Source of the DNA: SIAJ01 sp035258765
GTDB lineage: Bacteria; Planctomycetota; Planctomycetia; Gemmatales; Gemmataceae
Reading direction: 5' to 3'
Assembly (NCBI GenBank): GCA_035258765.1
Contig: DATFWZ010000714.1
Coordinates: forward strand, 1 to 10,496
DNA: 10,496 nt
Part shown: positions 1 through 6,288 of the stretch, piece by piece
Position numbering within the stretch: the first letter of the stretch is position 1
Layout: each line of letters opens with the position of its first letter
Position numbers and translations under genes: made by a program
The notes under the pieces: model-generated
The model's database searches: none
The model's input: the letters and a program-made list of their open reading frames with translations, nothing else
Told to the model about the DNA's origin: nothing

Positions 1-112
1 GGGATATTAAGGGGCGACTCCTACCCGGCCGCGAGCCCGCCTCTCCCTTCCCCGGAACGGGCACGTCGCCGGGCCACACCTTCACCCCGTGTGGGAAGCG
101 CGGACTCCTCGT
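1..112. other. 5' edge, non-coding leader of the haloperoxidase gene
   Basis: No supported gene is visible in these bases. The only AT-rich patch is GATATTAA at 3-10. No convincing -35/-10 pair or ribosome binding site was found, so the promoter of the following gene probably lies further upstream or is of a type not recognisable here. An in-frame GTG at 89 would add eight residues to the next protein, but it has no ribosome binding site and would spoil the signal peptide. Confidence 0.5.
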
Positions 113-1666
113 ATGAACTCTCACGAGCGGGTCGGGGCCCGGGTGTTCGCCGTCCTCCTCGCCGTCATGCCGATCCTCCTGGCCGTGCGGGCCCCGCGGG
201 CGAGCGCCGACGATCCGCTCCCCCCGCCGCGAGTCGTCCAGCCGAAGTCGGCCGCGTACGACTGGCTTGACGTCGCCCTGGAGGCGACCGCCCGGGAGCA
301 TGATCGCAATGGGCCCCGTCCGACCGTCGGCTCCCGCATGCTCGGGATCGTTGTCACCTGCATGAACGACGCCTGGGCCGCGTACGACGACAAGGCCGTC
401 GGCACGCGCCTGGGCGGCAAGCTGCGGCGCCCCGCGTCCGAGCGCACCGTCGCCAACAAGGCTAAGGCCATCGGCTACGCCGTCACGCGGGCACTCCTCG
501 ACCTGTTCCCCGAGGACGAGAAGTGGATCGCCGACGAGGCCCGGCAGCGCGGGGTGAACGTGAAGGACACGTCCACGGACCCGTCCAGCCCGGCCGGGGT
601 CGGGAACGCGGCCGCGGCCGCGGTCATCGCGTTCCGCCGGCACGACGGAGCCAACCAGCACGGCCACGAGGTCGGGTCCGACGGCAAGCCGTACTCCGAC
701 TGGACCTACTACCGGTGCGTTAACACGGCCGACCGGCTGGTGGACCCGGACTGCTGGCAGCCGATCCCGTTCGACGACGGCAAGGGGGGGACTGTCGTCC
801 TCGGGTTCCTCACCCCGCATTGGTACCGGGTGACCCCGTTCGCGCTCGAGCGTTCCGACCTGTTCCGCCCGCCGCCCCCACCCAAGTGCGGGTCCGACCA
901 GCTGCGCAAGGAGGTGGACGAGGTCCTGCGGTTTAACGCCTCGCTGACGACGGAGCAGAAGGCGATCGTCGAGTTCATGCGCGACGGGCCCCGGTCCACC
1001 GGGCAGTCCGGTCACTGGCTGCGGTTCGCCCAGGACGTGTCGCGGCGCGACAAGCACGACCTGGATCACGACGTGAAGATCTTCTTCGCGATCGGCAACG
1101 TGGCCATGGACGCGTTCATCGCGGCCTGGGAGGCCAAGCGGTACTACGACAGCTCGCGGCCGTGGACGCTGGTCCGGCACCTGTACAAGGGCAAGACGGT
1201 GAAGGGCTGGGTCGGGCCGGGCAAGGGCGTCGCGGACGTGTCGGCCGCGGACTGGTACCCCTACTCGCCGCGGACGTTCGTCACCCCGCCATTCCCTGGG
1301 TACGTGTCCGGGCACAGCACGGTGAGCGGGGCGTGCGGGAGGATGCTGGAACTGTTCACCGGGAGCGACCGGTTCGGCGGCGTCGAGCTCCGCAAGGCGG
1401 GCGACCTGACCGAGCCGGGGTTCGCCTGCGAGCTGATGCAGGCGGTGGACGGCAAGCCGTTCCACCAGAAGGGGCTGACGTGCGAGGTGGCGCTGAAGCT
1501 GCCGACATTCACGGCCACGGCCGAGATGGCCGGCATCTCCCGGGTGATGGGCGGCTACCACATCCGGGCAGACAACTTGGAAGGTCTCAAGCTGGGCCGG
1601 AAGGTGGCGGAACACGTTTGGCCGAAAGTGAAAGCGTACTTCGACGGGACGGCGGACGGGCGCTGA
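113..1666 (+). CDS. Exported vanadium-dependent haloperoxidase (PAP2 superfamily)
   Basis: Vanadium haloperoxidases use bound vanadate and hydrogen peroxide to oxidise halides to hypohalous acid; the fold is shared with PAP2 acid phosphatases. The 517-residue product starts with a signal peptide (hydrophobic stretch about residues 10-25, likely cleavage after ASA near residue 32). The full signature is present: K342-x6-R349-P350, then S399-G400-H401 (catalytic His), then S476-R477-x5-H483-x3-D487, where H483 should bind vanadium. F394, seven residues before H401, matches the position of Phe397 in the Curvularia chloroperoxidase, where bromoperoxidases have His, so a chloroperoxidase-like or phosphatase-like pocket is inferred. 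Val398 replaces the usual Pro before SGH. The N-terminal half resembles the helical domain (DUF6851-like) common in bacterial homologues. ATG 113 is chosen over GTG 89 because it places the signal peptide correctly. The next gene starts 27 bases downstream, so an operon is likely. Halide or phosphatase specificity is unproven. Confidence 0.92.
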   Translation: MNSHERVGARVFAVLLAVMPILLAVRAPRASADDPLPPPRVVQPKSAAYDWLDVALEATAREHDRNGPRPTVGSRMLGIVVTCMNDAWAAYDDKAVGTRLGGKLRRPASERTVANKAKAIGYAVTRALLDLFPEDEKWIADEARQRGVNVKDTSTDPSSPAGVGNAAAAAVIAFRRHDGANQHGHEVGSDGKPYSDWTYYRCVNTADRLVDPDCWQPIPFDDGKGGTVVLGFLTPHWYRVTPFALERSDLFRPPPPPKCGSDQLRKEVDEVLRFNASLTTEQKAIVEFMRDGPRSTGQSGHWLRFAQDVSRRDKHDLDHDVKIFFAIGNVAMDAFIAAWEAKRYYDSSRPWTLVRHLYKGKTVKGWVGPGKGVADVSAADWYPYSPRTFVTPPFPGYVSGHSTVSGACGRMLELFTGSDRFGGVELRKAGDLTEPGFACELMQAVDGKPFHQKGLTCEVALKLPTFTATAEMAGISRVMGGYHIRADNLEGLKLGRKVAEHVWPKVKAYFDGTADGR

Positions 1667-1693
1667 CCCGGGCACGCAGGCGGAGGCGAATCG

Positions 1694-4123
1694 ATGAAGA
1701 GACGTCGCGTCGTATGGGTGGTGATTGGGGTCCTGACATTGGCGGCCGTCGCCGTGCTCATCCCTGGGTCGCCGGTGTACTTTCCGGACCTGATGGCCGC
1801 GGGCGGTCAACACAACGGGCACTCGACGCGGTACTGGGAGAAGGCCCTGGACGACTCGGACCCGGATACCCGCAAGCAGGCCATCTTTGCCCTGGGGGCG
1901 ATTGGTCCGCAGGCGGAACGGGCTGTCCCGAAGTTGGCGACGATCATGGTCGAGGACGCGGACCGGGAGGTCCGGGGCGAGGCGGCGCTGGCCCTGTCCA
2001 AAATGGACCCGGCGTCCAAGGCAGCTGTCCCGCAACTGGCGAAGGCATTGGAGGACTCGGAGCCGGTGGTCCGGATGAATGCGGCCCGCGCCCTGTTCCG
2101 GTTGAAGCAGGACGCCAGGCCGGCCGTCCCGGCGCTGCTCAAGGCGCTGGCCGACGACGAGAACCTGACCAACGCCCGGGCCTTCACCGTCACCGTCCAC
2201 GAGCTGGTGGCGTTGGCCCTCGGGCGGGCCACAGCCGGCACGGAGGATGGTGTGCCGCCGCTAACCGACGCGCTCAAAAAGGCGTCCACGCTCGAGATCC
2301 GCGTATCGCTGATCCGGGCCCTGGGCGAGGTCGGCCCCTCCGCCCGGTCAGCGCTCCCCCTCCTGCGACCCTTGCTTCAGGACAAGAACCGGAACATCAA
2401 AGAGGCTGCCGAGGATAGCGTGCGACGGATCGAGGAGGGCGGACAGGCAGCCGCGCCGCCCGGCGGCAACACGGCCCTGGCCGCGGTCACCCCGGACGAC
2501 CTGGAGCTGCCCGAGGCCGAGCGCCAGTACCTCTGGCAGATCGAACACCACGGGAACGTGCTGACCAAGCACGGGTTCTGCTCCCTGGCCGCGGCCCTCA
2601 AGTCGGGCGACCGGGCGGCGCTCGCCCGCCTCGTCGCCGACGACTTTGTCGGGACTGACCTGGCCGAGCCGCGGCGCGTCCGGACCGCCTCCGACTTCGT
2701 GAGCGTCGAGCGGGTCCAGGACGGCGCTCACCCGCCGGCCCGGCTGGACCGGGCTGCCTTTGTGGACCGACTGATGAGCAGCCGGGGTATCTTCGGCGGG
2801 GCGGCCCCGGACGTGAAGCTGGCGCTCATGACGCTGAGCCCCAAGATGCGCGGACAGCTCGACGGGCCGTGGCAGGGGTCGGCGCAGGTGCGGCTCTTCG
2901 GCGAGCACGCCAAAGGGGCCCCGGCTGAAGTCGTCATGACGGTCCGGTTCGAAATCCCGCGGCCGACTGAGGAGGTCCTGACCCGGCCGGGCTGGGTCCG
3001 CGGCGCAGAGCTGACGCAGACGCTGACCGGCAAGGCCCCGCGGTACCTGTTCAAGGAGGTCGCTCGGGAGCGCGGCCTCGACCCGTCCGGGCTGCACGAC
3101 AATTGGGCTGGGGCCGGGCTCATGGCGGTGACCGGCGGGGTCTACGTGTGCGACTTCGACCGGGACGGCCGCCTCGACGTCCTGGTCACCGACGTCAACG
3201 GCTCCACCTTGTACCGCGGCCTGCCGGGTGGTCGGTTCGAGGACGTGACCGTGGCCCGCGGGCTCGCCCAGGCCAAGGCCGAGTCGTCGACGCCGCCCGT
3301 AGCCGCCTGGGTGGACCTGGACGGCGACGGGTGGGAGGATCTGATCCTCGCCGGCCGCGTCTTTCGCAACGAAGGCGGGGAGCGGTTTGTGGACTACACC
3401 GACCGCTGCAACATCTCGGGCGCGCTCGCCGAGGCGAACGGGATCATCGTTGCCGACTACGACCGGGACGGCAAGCTGGACCTGTACCTGACCCGCAGCG
3501 GGGTCGCGGGCCGGCGGTCATGGCTGGAAGGGCGGACGGCCGAGCTCCAGGAGAATTACCTGCTCCGCAACCTGGGTAACTGGAAGTTCGAGGATGTCAG
3601 TCGGGCCAGCGGGGCCCGGGCGAAGTTCCGCTCGACGTTCACGGCCGCGTGGCTGGACGCCAACAACGACGGGTGGCCGGACCTTTACGTGCCCAACGAG
3701 TTCGGCGACGGGGTTCTGCTGGTCAACCAGGGGAACGGCACGTTTGTCGAAAGGCCGCTGGCCGGCCGGCCGGCCGACTTCGGAACGATGGGCCTGGCCG
3801 TGGGGGACATCAACAACGACGGAAACATCGACATCTACTGTGGCAACATGTACTCCAAGGCCGGGTCGCGGGTGATCGGCAACCTGGCCCCGGACGCGTA
3901 CGCGGGCCCGGTCATGGAGAAATTGCGACGGTTCGTGGCCGGCAGCCAGCTCCACCTGAACCGAGGGGGATTGAAGTTCGACCAGGTCGGGCCGCAAATG
4001 CAGGTGGCCGCGGTCGGCTGGGCGTACGGGACCTGCCTGGCCGACCTGGACAACGACGGCTGGCTCGACATCTACGGCACGGCCGGGTTCGTCAGCCGCA
4101 ACCGTGACGAGCCGGACGGGTGA
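1694..4123 (+). CDS. Exported HEAT-repeat/VCBS (CRTAC1-like) protein, part before the in-frame TGA
   Basis: This frame encodes 809 residues up to a TGA and is the front part of a 1029-codon frame running to 4783. A strong ribosome binding site (GGCGGAGG, about 7 bases before ATG 1694) decides the start. Residues 1-6 are basic and about 7-25 hydrophobic: a signal peptide or membrane anchor. Residues about 45-245 are HEAT-type helical repeats (units containing VRxxAAxAL and AVPxLxxAL). Residues about 279-430 look like an NTF2/SnoaL-type module (ALKSGDRAALARLVADDF), an inference from pattern. From about 475 come six VCBS/FG-GAP motifs with Dx[DN]xDG-type calcium loops beginning at D487, D541, D588, D655, D705 and D784. 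The C-terminal ASPIC/UnbV domain usual for this architecture is missing here and lies just beyond the stop in the same frame. Such proteins are thought to be extracellular binding or scaffold proteins; no reaction is known. It probably shares a transcript with the haloperoxidase. Confidence 0.88.
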   Translation: MKRRRVVWVVIGVLTLAAVAVLIPGSPVYFPDLMAAGGQHNGHSTRYWEKALDDSDPDTRKQAIFALGAIGPQAERAVPKLATIMVEDADREVRGEAALALSKMDPASKAAVPQLAKALEDSEPVVRMNAARALFRLKQDARPAVPALLKALADDENLTNARAFTVTVHELVALALGRATAGTEDGVPPLTDALKKASTLEIRVSLIRALGEVGPSARSALPLLRPLLQDKNRNIKEAAEDSVRRIEEGGQAAAPPGGNTALAAVTPDDLELPEAERQYLWQIEHHGNVLTKHGFCSLAAALKSGDRAALARLVADDFVGTDLAEPRRVRTASDFVSVERVQDGAHPPARLDRAAFVDRLMSSRGIFGGAAPDVKLALMTLSPKMRGQLDGPWQGSAQVRLFGEHAKGAPAEVVMTVRFEIPRPTEEVLTRPGWVRGAELTQTLTGKAPRYLFKEVARERGLDPSGLHDNWAGAGLMAVTGGVYVCDFDRDGRLDVLVTDVNGSTLYRGLPGGRFEDVTVARGLAQAKAESSTPPVAAWVDLDGDGWEDLILAGRVFRNEGGERFVDYTDRCNISGALAEANGIIVADYDRDGKLDLYLTRSGVAGRRSWLEGRTAELQENYLLRNLGNWKFEDVSRASGARAKFRSTFTAAWLDANNDGWPDLYVPNEFGDGVLLVNQGNGTFVERPLAGRPADFGTMGLAVGDINNDGNIDIYCGNMYSKAGSRVIGNLAPDAYAGPVMEKLRRFVAGSQLHLNRGGLKFDQVGPQMQVAAVGWAYGTCLADLDNDGWLDIYGTAGFVSRNRDEPDG

Positions 4124-4155
4124 AACTGCGTCTGGCTGGCTGTCGTGTCACAGCC
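4121..4155 (+). promoter_or_regulatory. Candidate UGA recoding site with SECIS-like hairpin
   Basis: TGA (4121-4123) interrupts a frame that continues as protein-like sequence for 219 codons. Downstream, GGCTGT (4138-4143) pairs perfectly with ACAGCC (4150-4155) around a six-base loop CGTGTC (4144-4149). The loop starts 20 bases after the TGA and has G as its second base. Bacterial selenocysteine insertion elements are described as a short stem-loop just after UGA, with the loop about 16-37 bases away and a G among its first two bases, so the geometry fits. The codon context would read Gly-Sec-Asn-Cys, placing Sec two residues from Cys812. No selA, selB, selC or selD gene lies in the window, so the host's ability to make selenocysteine is unknown. 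A chance hairpin in GC-rich DNA next to a nonsense mutation is the main alternative. Confidence 0.4.
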
Positions 4156-4783
4156 GTGCAACCGCGGGGCGGACGTCCCGGTGCCGGGTAAGCTGGATTC
4201 CTCGTTGAAGGAATTCTGGGTGACGAACCCGTTTCGGATTGGCTCAGCCGGGCACAACCTTAGCGCGTTCGAGCGGAACCGGATGTTCCTGAACGTGCGG
4301 GGCGAGGCGTTCCTGGAGGTCAGCCACCTGAGCGGGGCCGACAGCGACGGGGACGGCCGGTCGGTGGTCGCGGCCGACTTCCGCAATTGCGGGATGCTCG
4401 ACCTGATTGTCCGCCAGGCCGGCGGCGGGTCGCTCCTCCTGTACGAGAATCGGCTGCCGCCCAAGCCGTACCTGACCGTCTCGCTCCGCGGCCACCCGAG
4501 CAACCGGCAGGGGGTCGGGGCGCGCCTGACGGCCGTGGTCCGCGGCCAGCAATTTGTCCGCGAGCTGTTCCCGGCCAACGGCTACCGGTCGCAGGCGCCC
4601 AACCAGGTCCATTTCGGTCTCGGTAACGCGGACACCGTGGACACCCTTACCATCCGCTGGCCGTCCGGCAAGGTGCAGGTGCTTACCGGCGTGAAGGGGA
4701 ACCGGCATATCGTCGTAGACGAGGGGAAGGACGGCCCGGACGCGATCGAGACGGTAGTGCCGGGGAAGACGATTCAGCCATGA
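4124..4783 (+). CDS. In-frame continuation beyond TGA: last VCBS-like motif and ASPIC/UnbV domain
   Basis: This is the same reading frame as the preceding gene after TGA 4121-4123, with 219 further codons to a TGA at 4781-4783. It holds a degenerate VCBS-like stretch (DSDGDG, then a DFRNCGMLDL segment) and a full ASPIC/UnbV domain at about residues 925-1010 of the joined frame, with SNRQGVGARL, YRSQAPNQVHFGLG and IRWPSGKVQ. Third codon positions remain GC-rich and there is no further stop or frame break, so the segment looks functional. A separate start at GTG 4145 is possible on paper, but no ribosome binding site precedes it. That product would also lack a signal peptide, although its partner domains are exported. 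It is therefore best read as the C-terminus of one protein made by UGA recoding, or as the remnant of a recently broken gene. It should not be treated as an independent gene without expression data. Confidence 0.72.
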   Translation, partial: NCVWLAVVSQPCNRGADVPVPGKLDSSLKEFWVTNPFRIGSAGHNLSAFERNRMFLNVRGEAFLEVSHLSGADSDGDGRSVVAADFRNCGMLDLIVRQAGGGSLLLYENRLPPKPYLTVSLRGHPSNRQGVGARLTAVVRGQQFVRELFPANGYRSQAPNQVHFGLGNADTVDTLTIRWPSGKVQVLTGVKGNRHIVVDEGKDGPDAIETVVPGKTIQP

Positions 4784-4788
4784 GCGTC

Positions 4789-4820
4789 CCGTAGGACAGG
4801 TTTCCCAAGCTGTCCTACGG
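4789..4820 (+). terminator. Perfect 11-bp hairpin after the CRTAC1-like gene
   Basis: CCGTAGGACAG (4789-4799) is exactly complementary to CTGTCCTACGG (4810-4820), with a ten-base loop. It begins five bases after the stop codon at 4783, where an intrinsic terminator or transcript-end stabiliser is expected. No T-run follows, so Rho-independent termination of the classical type is doubtful. The arm resembles short inverted repeats (GTAGGACAG...CTGTCCTAC) that I associate with dispersed repeats in planctomycete genomes; that association is from memory. Confidence 0.6.
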
Positions 4821-4909
4821 CAGGCTCGTCAATACTCACGTCCGCGCGTCGAACATCCTCTTAAGCTCGATCGGAGCCTACGCGCACTTCCCAACTTCTC
4901 AGGTGTCCC

Positions 4910-6190
4910 ATGTGTACCCGGACACGGACCGCCGCGGTGTTCCTCGGCCTCGTGGTTGTCGCTTCCCCCGCCCGGGCGCAGGAGGCCGCGAACAAGACGG
5001 TTCGCCTGGACAAGGTCGTCGCCGGCAGCCCGAAGGAGGCACTGGAAGTCCGGCATCTGGTCCTGAAGGGGACCAACGTGGAGATCGGCCGGGCCTTGGC
5101 CGTCATTGCCATGGAGCGATTCGATGTCGGCCCGGAGGCAGCTTCAGACAAGCTCCGAGTCCGGGCGCAGCGGCGGTACTTCGAGAAGAACTACCCGATC
5201 CTGTTCGACCGGATGCGCGGCGTGGCGGGGGCGTTCGGCAAGCGCCTCGACGACGATGCCTGGAACCTCAGCAATCTCAGCTACGTTCAACAGATCAGGG
5301 CCGGGTGTTCGGTCATCTACTTCCCACCCGAAATCACGGCCGACAAGGCCGGCATCCTCAGCCGCGACTACGACTTTTCCACCGGCACCATCATGGGCGA
5401 GAAGCCCCCGGCCGGCCGCGCGGGTGACACCTCCCGGCCGTACGTGGTCGAGATGTACCCGGATCGCGGGTACCCGTCGATCGCCATGTACTCCTACGAC
5501 CTCCTGAGTGGGGTGCTCGACGGGATGAACTCGGAGGGGCTCACGGTCAGCCTGATGGCCGACGACGAACTGATCTCCAAGTACGGGTTCGAGCCGACCG
5601 GGGACACCGGGGTCGGGCTGGGCGTCCTCCAGACGCAGCGGCTTTTGCTCGACACTTGCGCCTCGGTCGAGGAGGCCAAGGAGGCGCTGCTGACGACCAA
5701 GCAGTACTACGAGTTCATCCCGGTCCATTACCTGATCGCGGACCGGCACGGGAAGGCGTTCGTGTGGGAGTACTCGCAGGCGCACAACAAGGAGTACATC
5801 ATCGAGAACCCCGGGAAGCCGCTGGTCGCCACCAACTTCAGCCTGCACCGGCACCTGGAAGACGGGAAAGTGCCCTCGGCCGCGAAGGTGAAGACAGTCT
5901 GCTCCCGGTATTGCCTGCTTGCGGACCGGCTGGGTGCCCAGAAGGAACCGTTAACGGTCGATTTCATCAAGGAAACGCACAAGCAGGTGGACGCCCACTT
6001 TACCCCGAAGGGGACCGGTCGGGCCCCGACGCGGACGCTCTGGCACGCCCTCTACGTCCCGGAGAAGCGGTCGGTCCAGATCAGCTTCTACTTGCGCGAC
6101 GAGCCGGAGCCGGCGAAGGAGGGGGCGACCCGCGACGTGCGCTCGGAGTACCTGCACTTCGCGCTCCGGGACCCGAAGGACGTGAAGTAA
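4910..6190 (+). CDS. Exported C45-family autoproteolytic acyltransferase/hydrolase (Ntn hydrolase)
   Basis: C45 proteins are N-terminal-nucleophile enzymes related to penicillin acyl-CoA:6-APA acyltransferase. They are activated by self-cleavage before a cysteine and then act on amide or ester bonds of small molecules. The 426-residue product has a signal peptide (hydrophobic about residues 8-19, likely cleavage after ARA near residue 23). The expected Gly-Cys junction is at G132-C133 (AGCSVIYF), followed by the R152-D-Y-D-F156 strand motif typical of this fold. The VEIGRALAV stretch near residue 60 matches the conserved segment of the pro-region. The start at ATG 4910 is preceded by AGGTG about four bases upstream and gives a proper signal peptide. 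It lies 126 bases after the previous frame behind a hairpin, so it probably has its own promoter. The substrate cannot be told from sequence. Linear amides, N-acyl amino acids or lipid amides are all possible. A choloylglycine-hydrolase-like or phospholipase-B-like label would describe the same fold. Confidence 0.82.
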   Translation: MCTRTRTAAVFLGLVVVASPARAQEAANKTVRLDKVVAGSPKEALEVRHLVLKGTNVEIGRALAVIAMERFDVGPEAASDKLRVRAQRRYFEKNYPILFDRMRGVAGAFGKRLDDDAWNLSNLSYVQQIRAGCSVIYFPPEITADKAGILSRDYDFSTGTIMGEKPPAGRAGDTSRPYVVEMYPDRGYPSIAMYSYDLLSGVLDGMNSEGLTVSLMADDELISKYGFEPTGDTGVGLGVLQTQRLLLDTCASVEEAKEALLTTKQYYEFIPVHYLIADRHGKAFVWEYSQAHNKEYIIENPGKPLVATNFSLHRHLEDGKVPSAAKVKTVCSRYCLLADRLGAQKEPLTVDFIKETHKQVDAHFTPKGTGRAPTRTLWHALYVPEKRSVQISFYLRDEPEPAKEGATRDVRSEYLHFALRDPKDVK

Positions 6191-6203
6191 ATCGTCCGTA
6201 ATG

Positions 6204-6223
6204 GCCCGCTTGGCCTGGCGGGC
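6204..6223 (+). terminator. Small GC hairpin after the C45 hydrolase gene
   Basis: GCCCGC (6204-6209) pairs with GCGGGC (6218-6223) around an eight-base loop, 13 bases after the stop codon at 6190. Its position suits a terminator, but no T-run follows and the stem has only six pairs. It overlaps the proposed -35 element of the next gene. Confidence 0.35.
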
Positions 6224-6238
6224 ACGGGTCGGTTATCA
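6210..6238 (+). promoter_or_regulatory. Candidate sigma70-type promoter for the PQQ-like gene
   Basis: TTGGCC (6210-6215) matches the -35 consensus at four of six positions. TATCAT (6233-6238) matches the -10 consensus at five of six, with the ideal 17-base spacing. This is one of the few AT-rich spots in the region and sits about 50 bases before the start codon at 6289. The predicted transcript start falls inside the palindrome that follows directly. Evidence is consensus matching only. Confidence 0.4.
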
Positions 6239-6239
6239 T

Positions 6240-6275
6240 AGGGCACGCGTCTCGAGTGCTCGAGACGCGTGCCCT
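6240..6275. repeat. Near-perfect 36-bp palindrome between C45 and PQQ-like genes
   Basis: The arm AGGGCACGCGTCTCGAG (6240-6256) is exactly complementary to CTCGAGACGCGTGCCCT (6259-6275), separated only by TG. In DNA this is a large symmetrical site suited to a dimeric regulator. In RNA it would form about 16 pairs with a four-base loop, 13 bases before ATG 6289. It starts one base after a candidate -10 box, a usual place for an operator. It could also serve as a terminator for the upstream gene, although no T-run follows. A GTG inside it (6256) is in frame with the next gene but is unlikely to be the start. Confidence 0.8.
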
Positions 6276-6288
6276 GCGGAACCGGTAC

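Noticed and set aside
1162..2418. Long plus-strand open frame (over 400 codons) across the haloperoxidase/CRTAC1-like junction
   Set aside because: Arg/Gly/Pro-rich low-complexity translation in an alternative frame of two well-supported genes; an effect of high GC content.
2348..3097. Long minus-strand open frame opposite the CRTAC1-like gene
   Set aside because: Antisense shadow of a well-supported coding frame, with no recognisable motif of its own.
3758..3777. Short GGCC-rich tandem run
   Set aside because: Lies inside a coding frame and encodes a normal Ala/Gly/Arg/Pro stretch; a composition effect, not a repeat element.
4145..4783. A separate gene starting at GTG 4145
   Set aside because: No ribosome binding site, no signal peptide, and the frame is continuous with the upstream gene apart from one TGA; it is better read as the C-terminal part of that gene.
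5144..5854. Minus-strand open frame opposite the C45 gene
   Set aside because: Composition is typical of an antisense shadow and the plus-strand frame has clear catalytic motifs.
6244..6271. Paired MluI (ACGCGT) and XhoI (CTCGAG) sites inside the palindrome, suggesting a cloning linker
   Set aside because: The symmetry extends beyond these sites on both sides and the flanks are ordinary intergenic sequence, so a natural palindrome is more likely.
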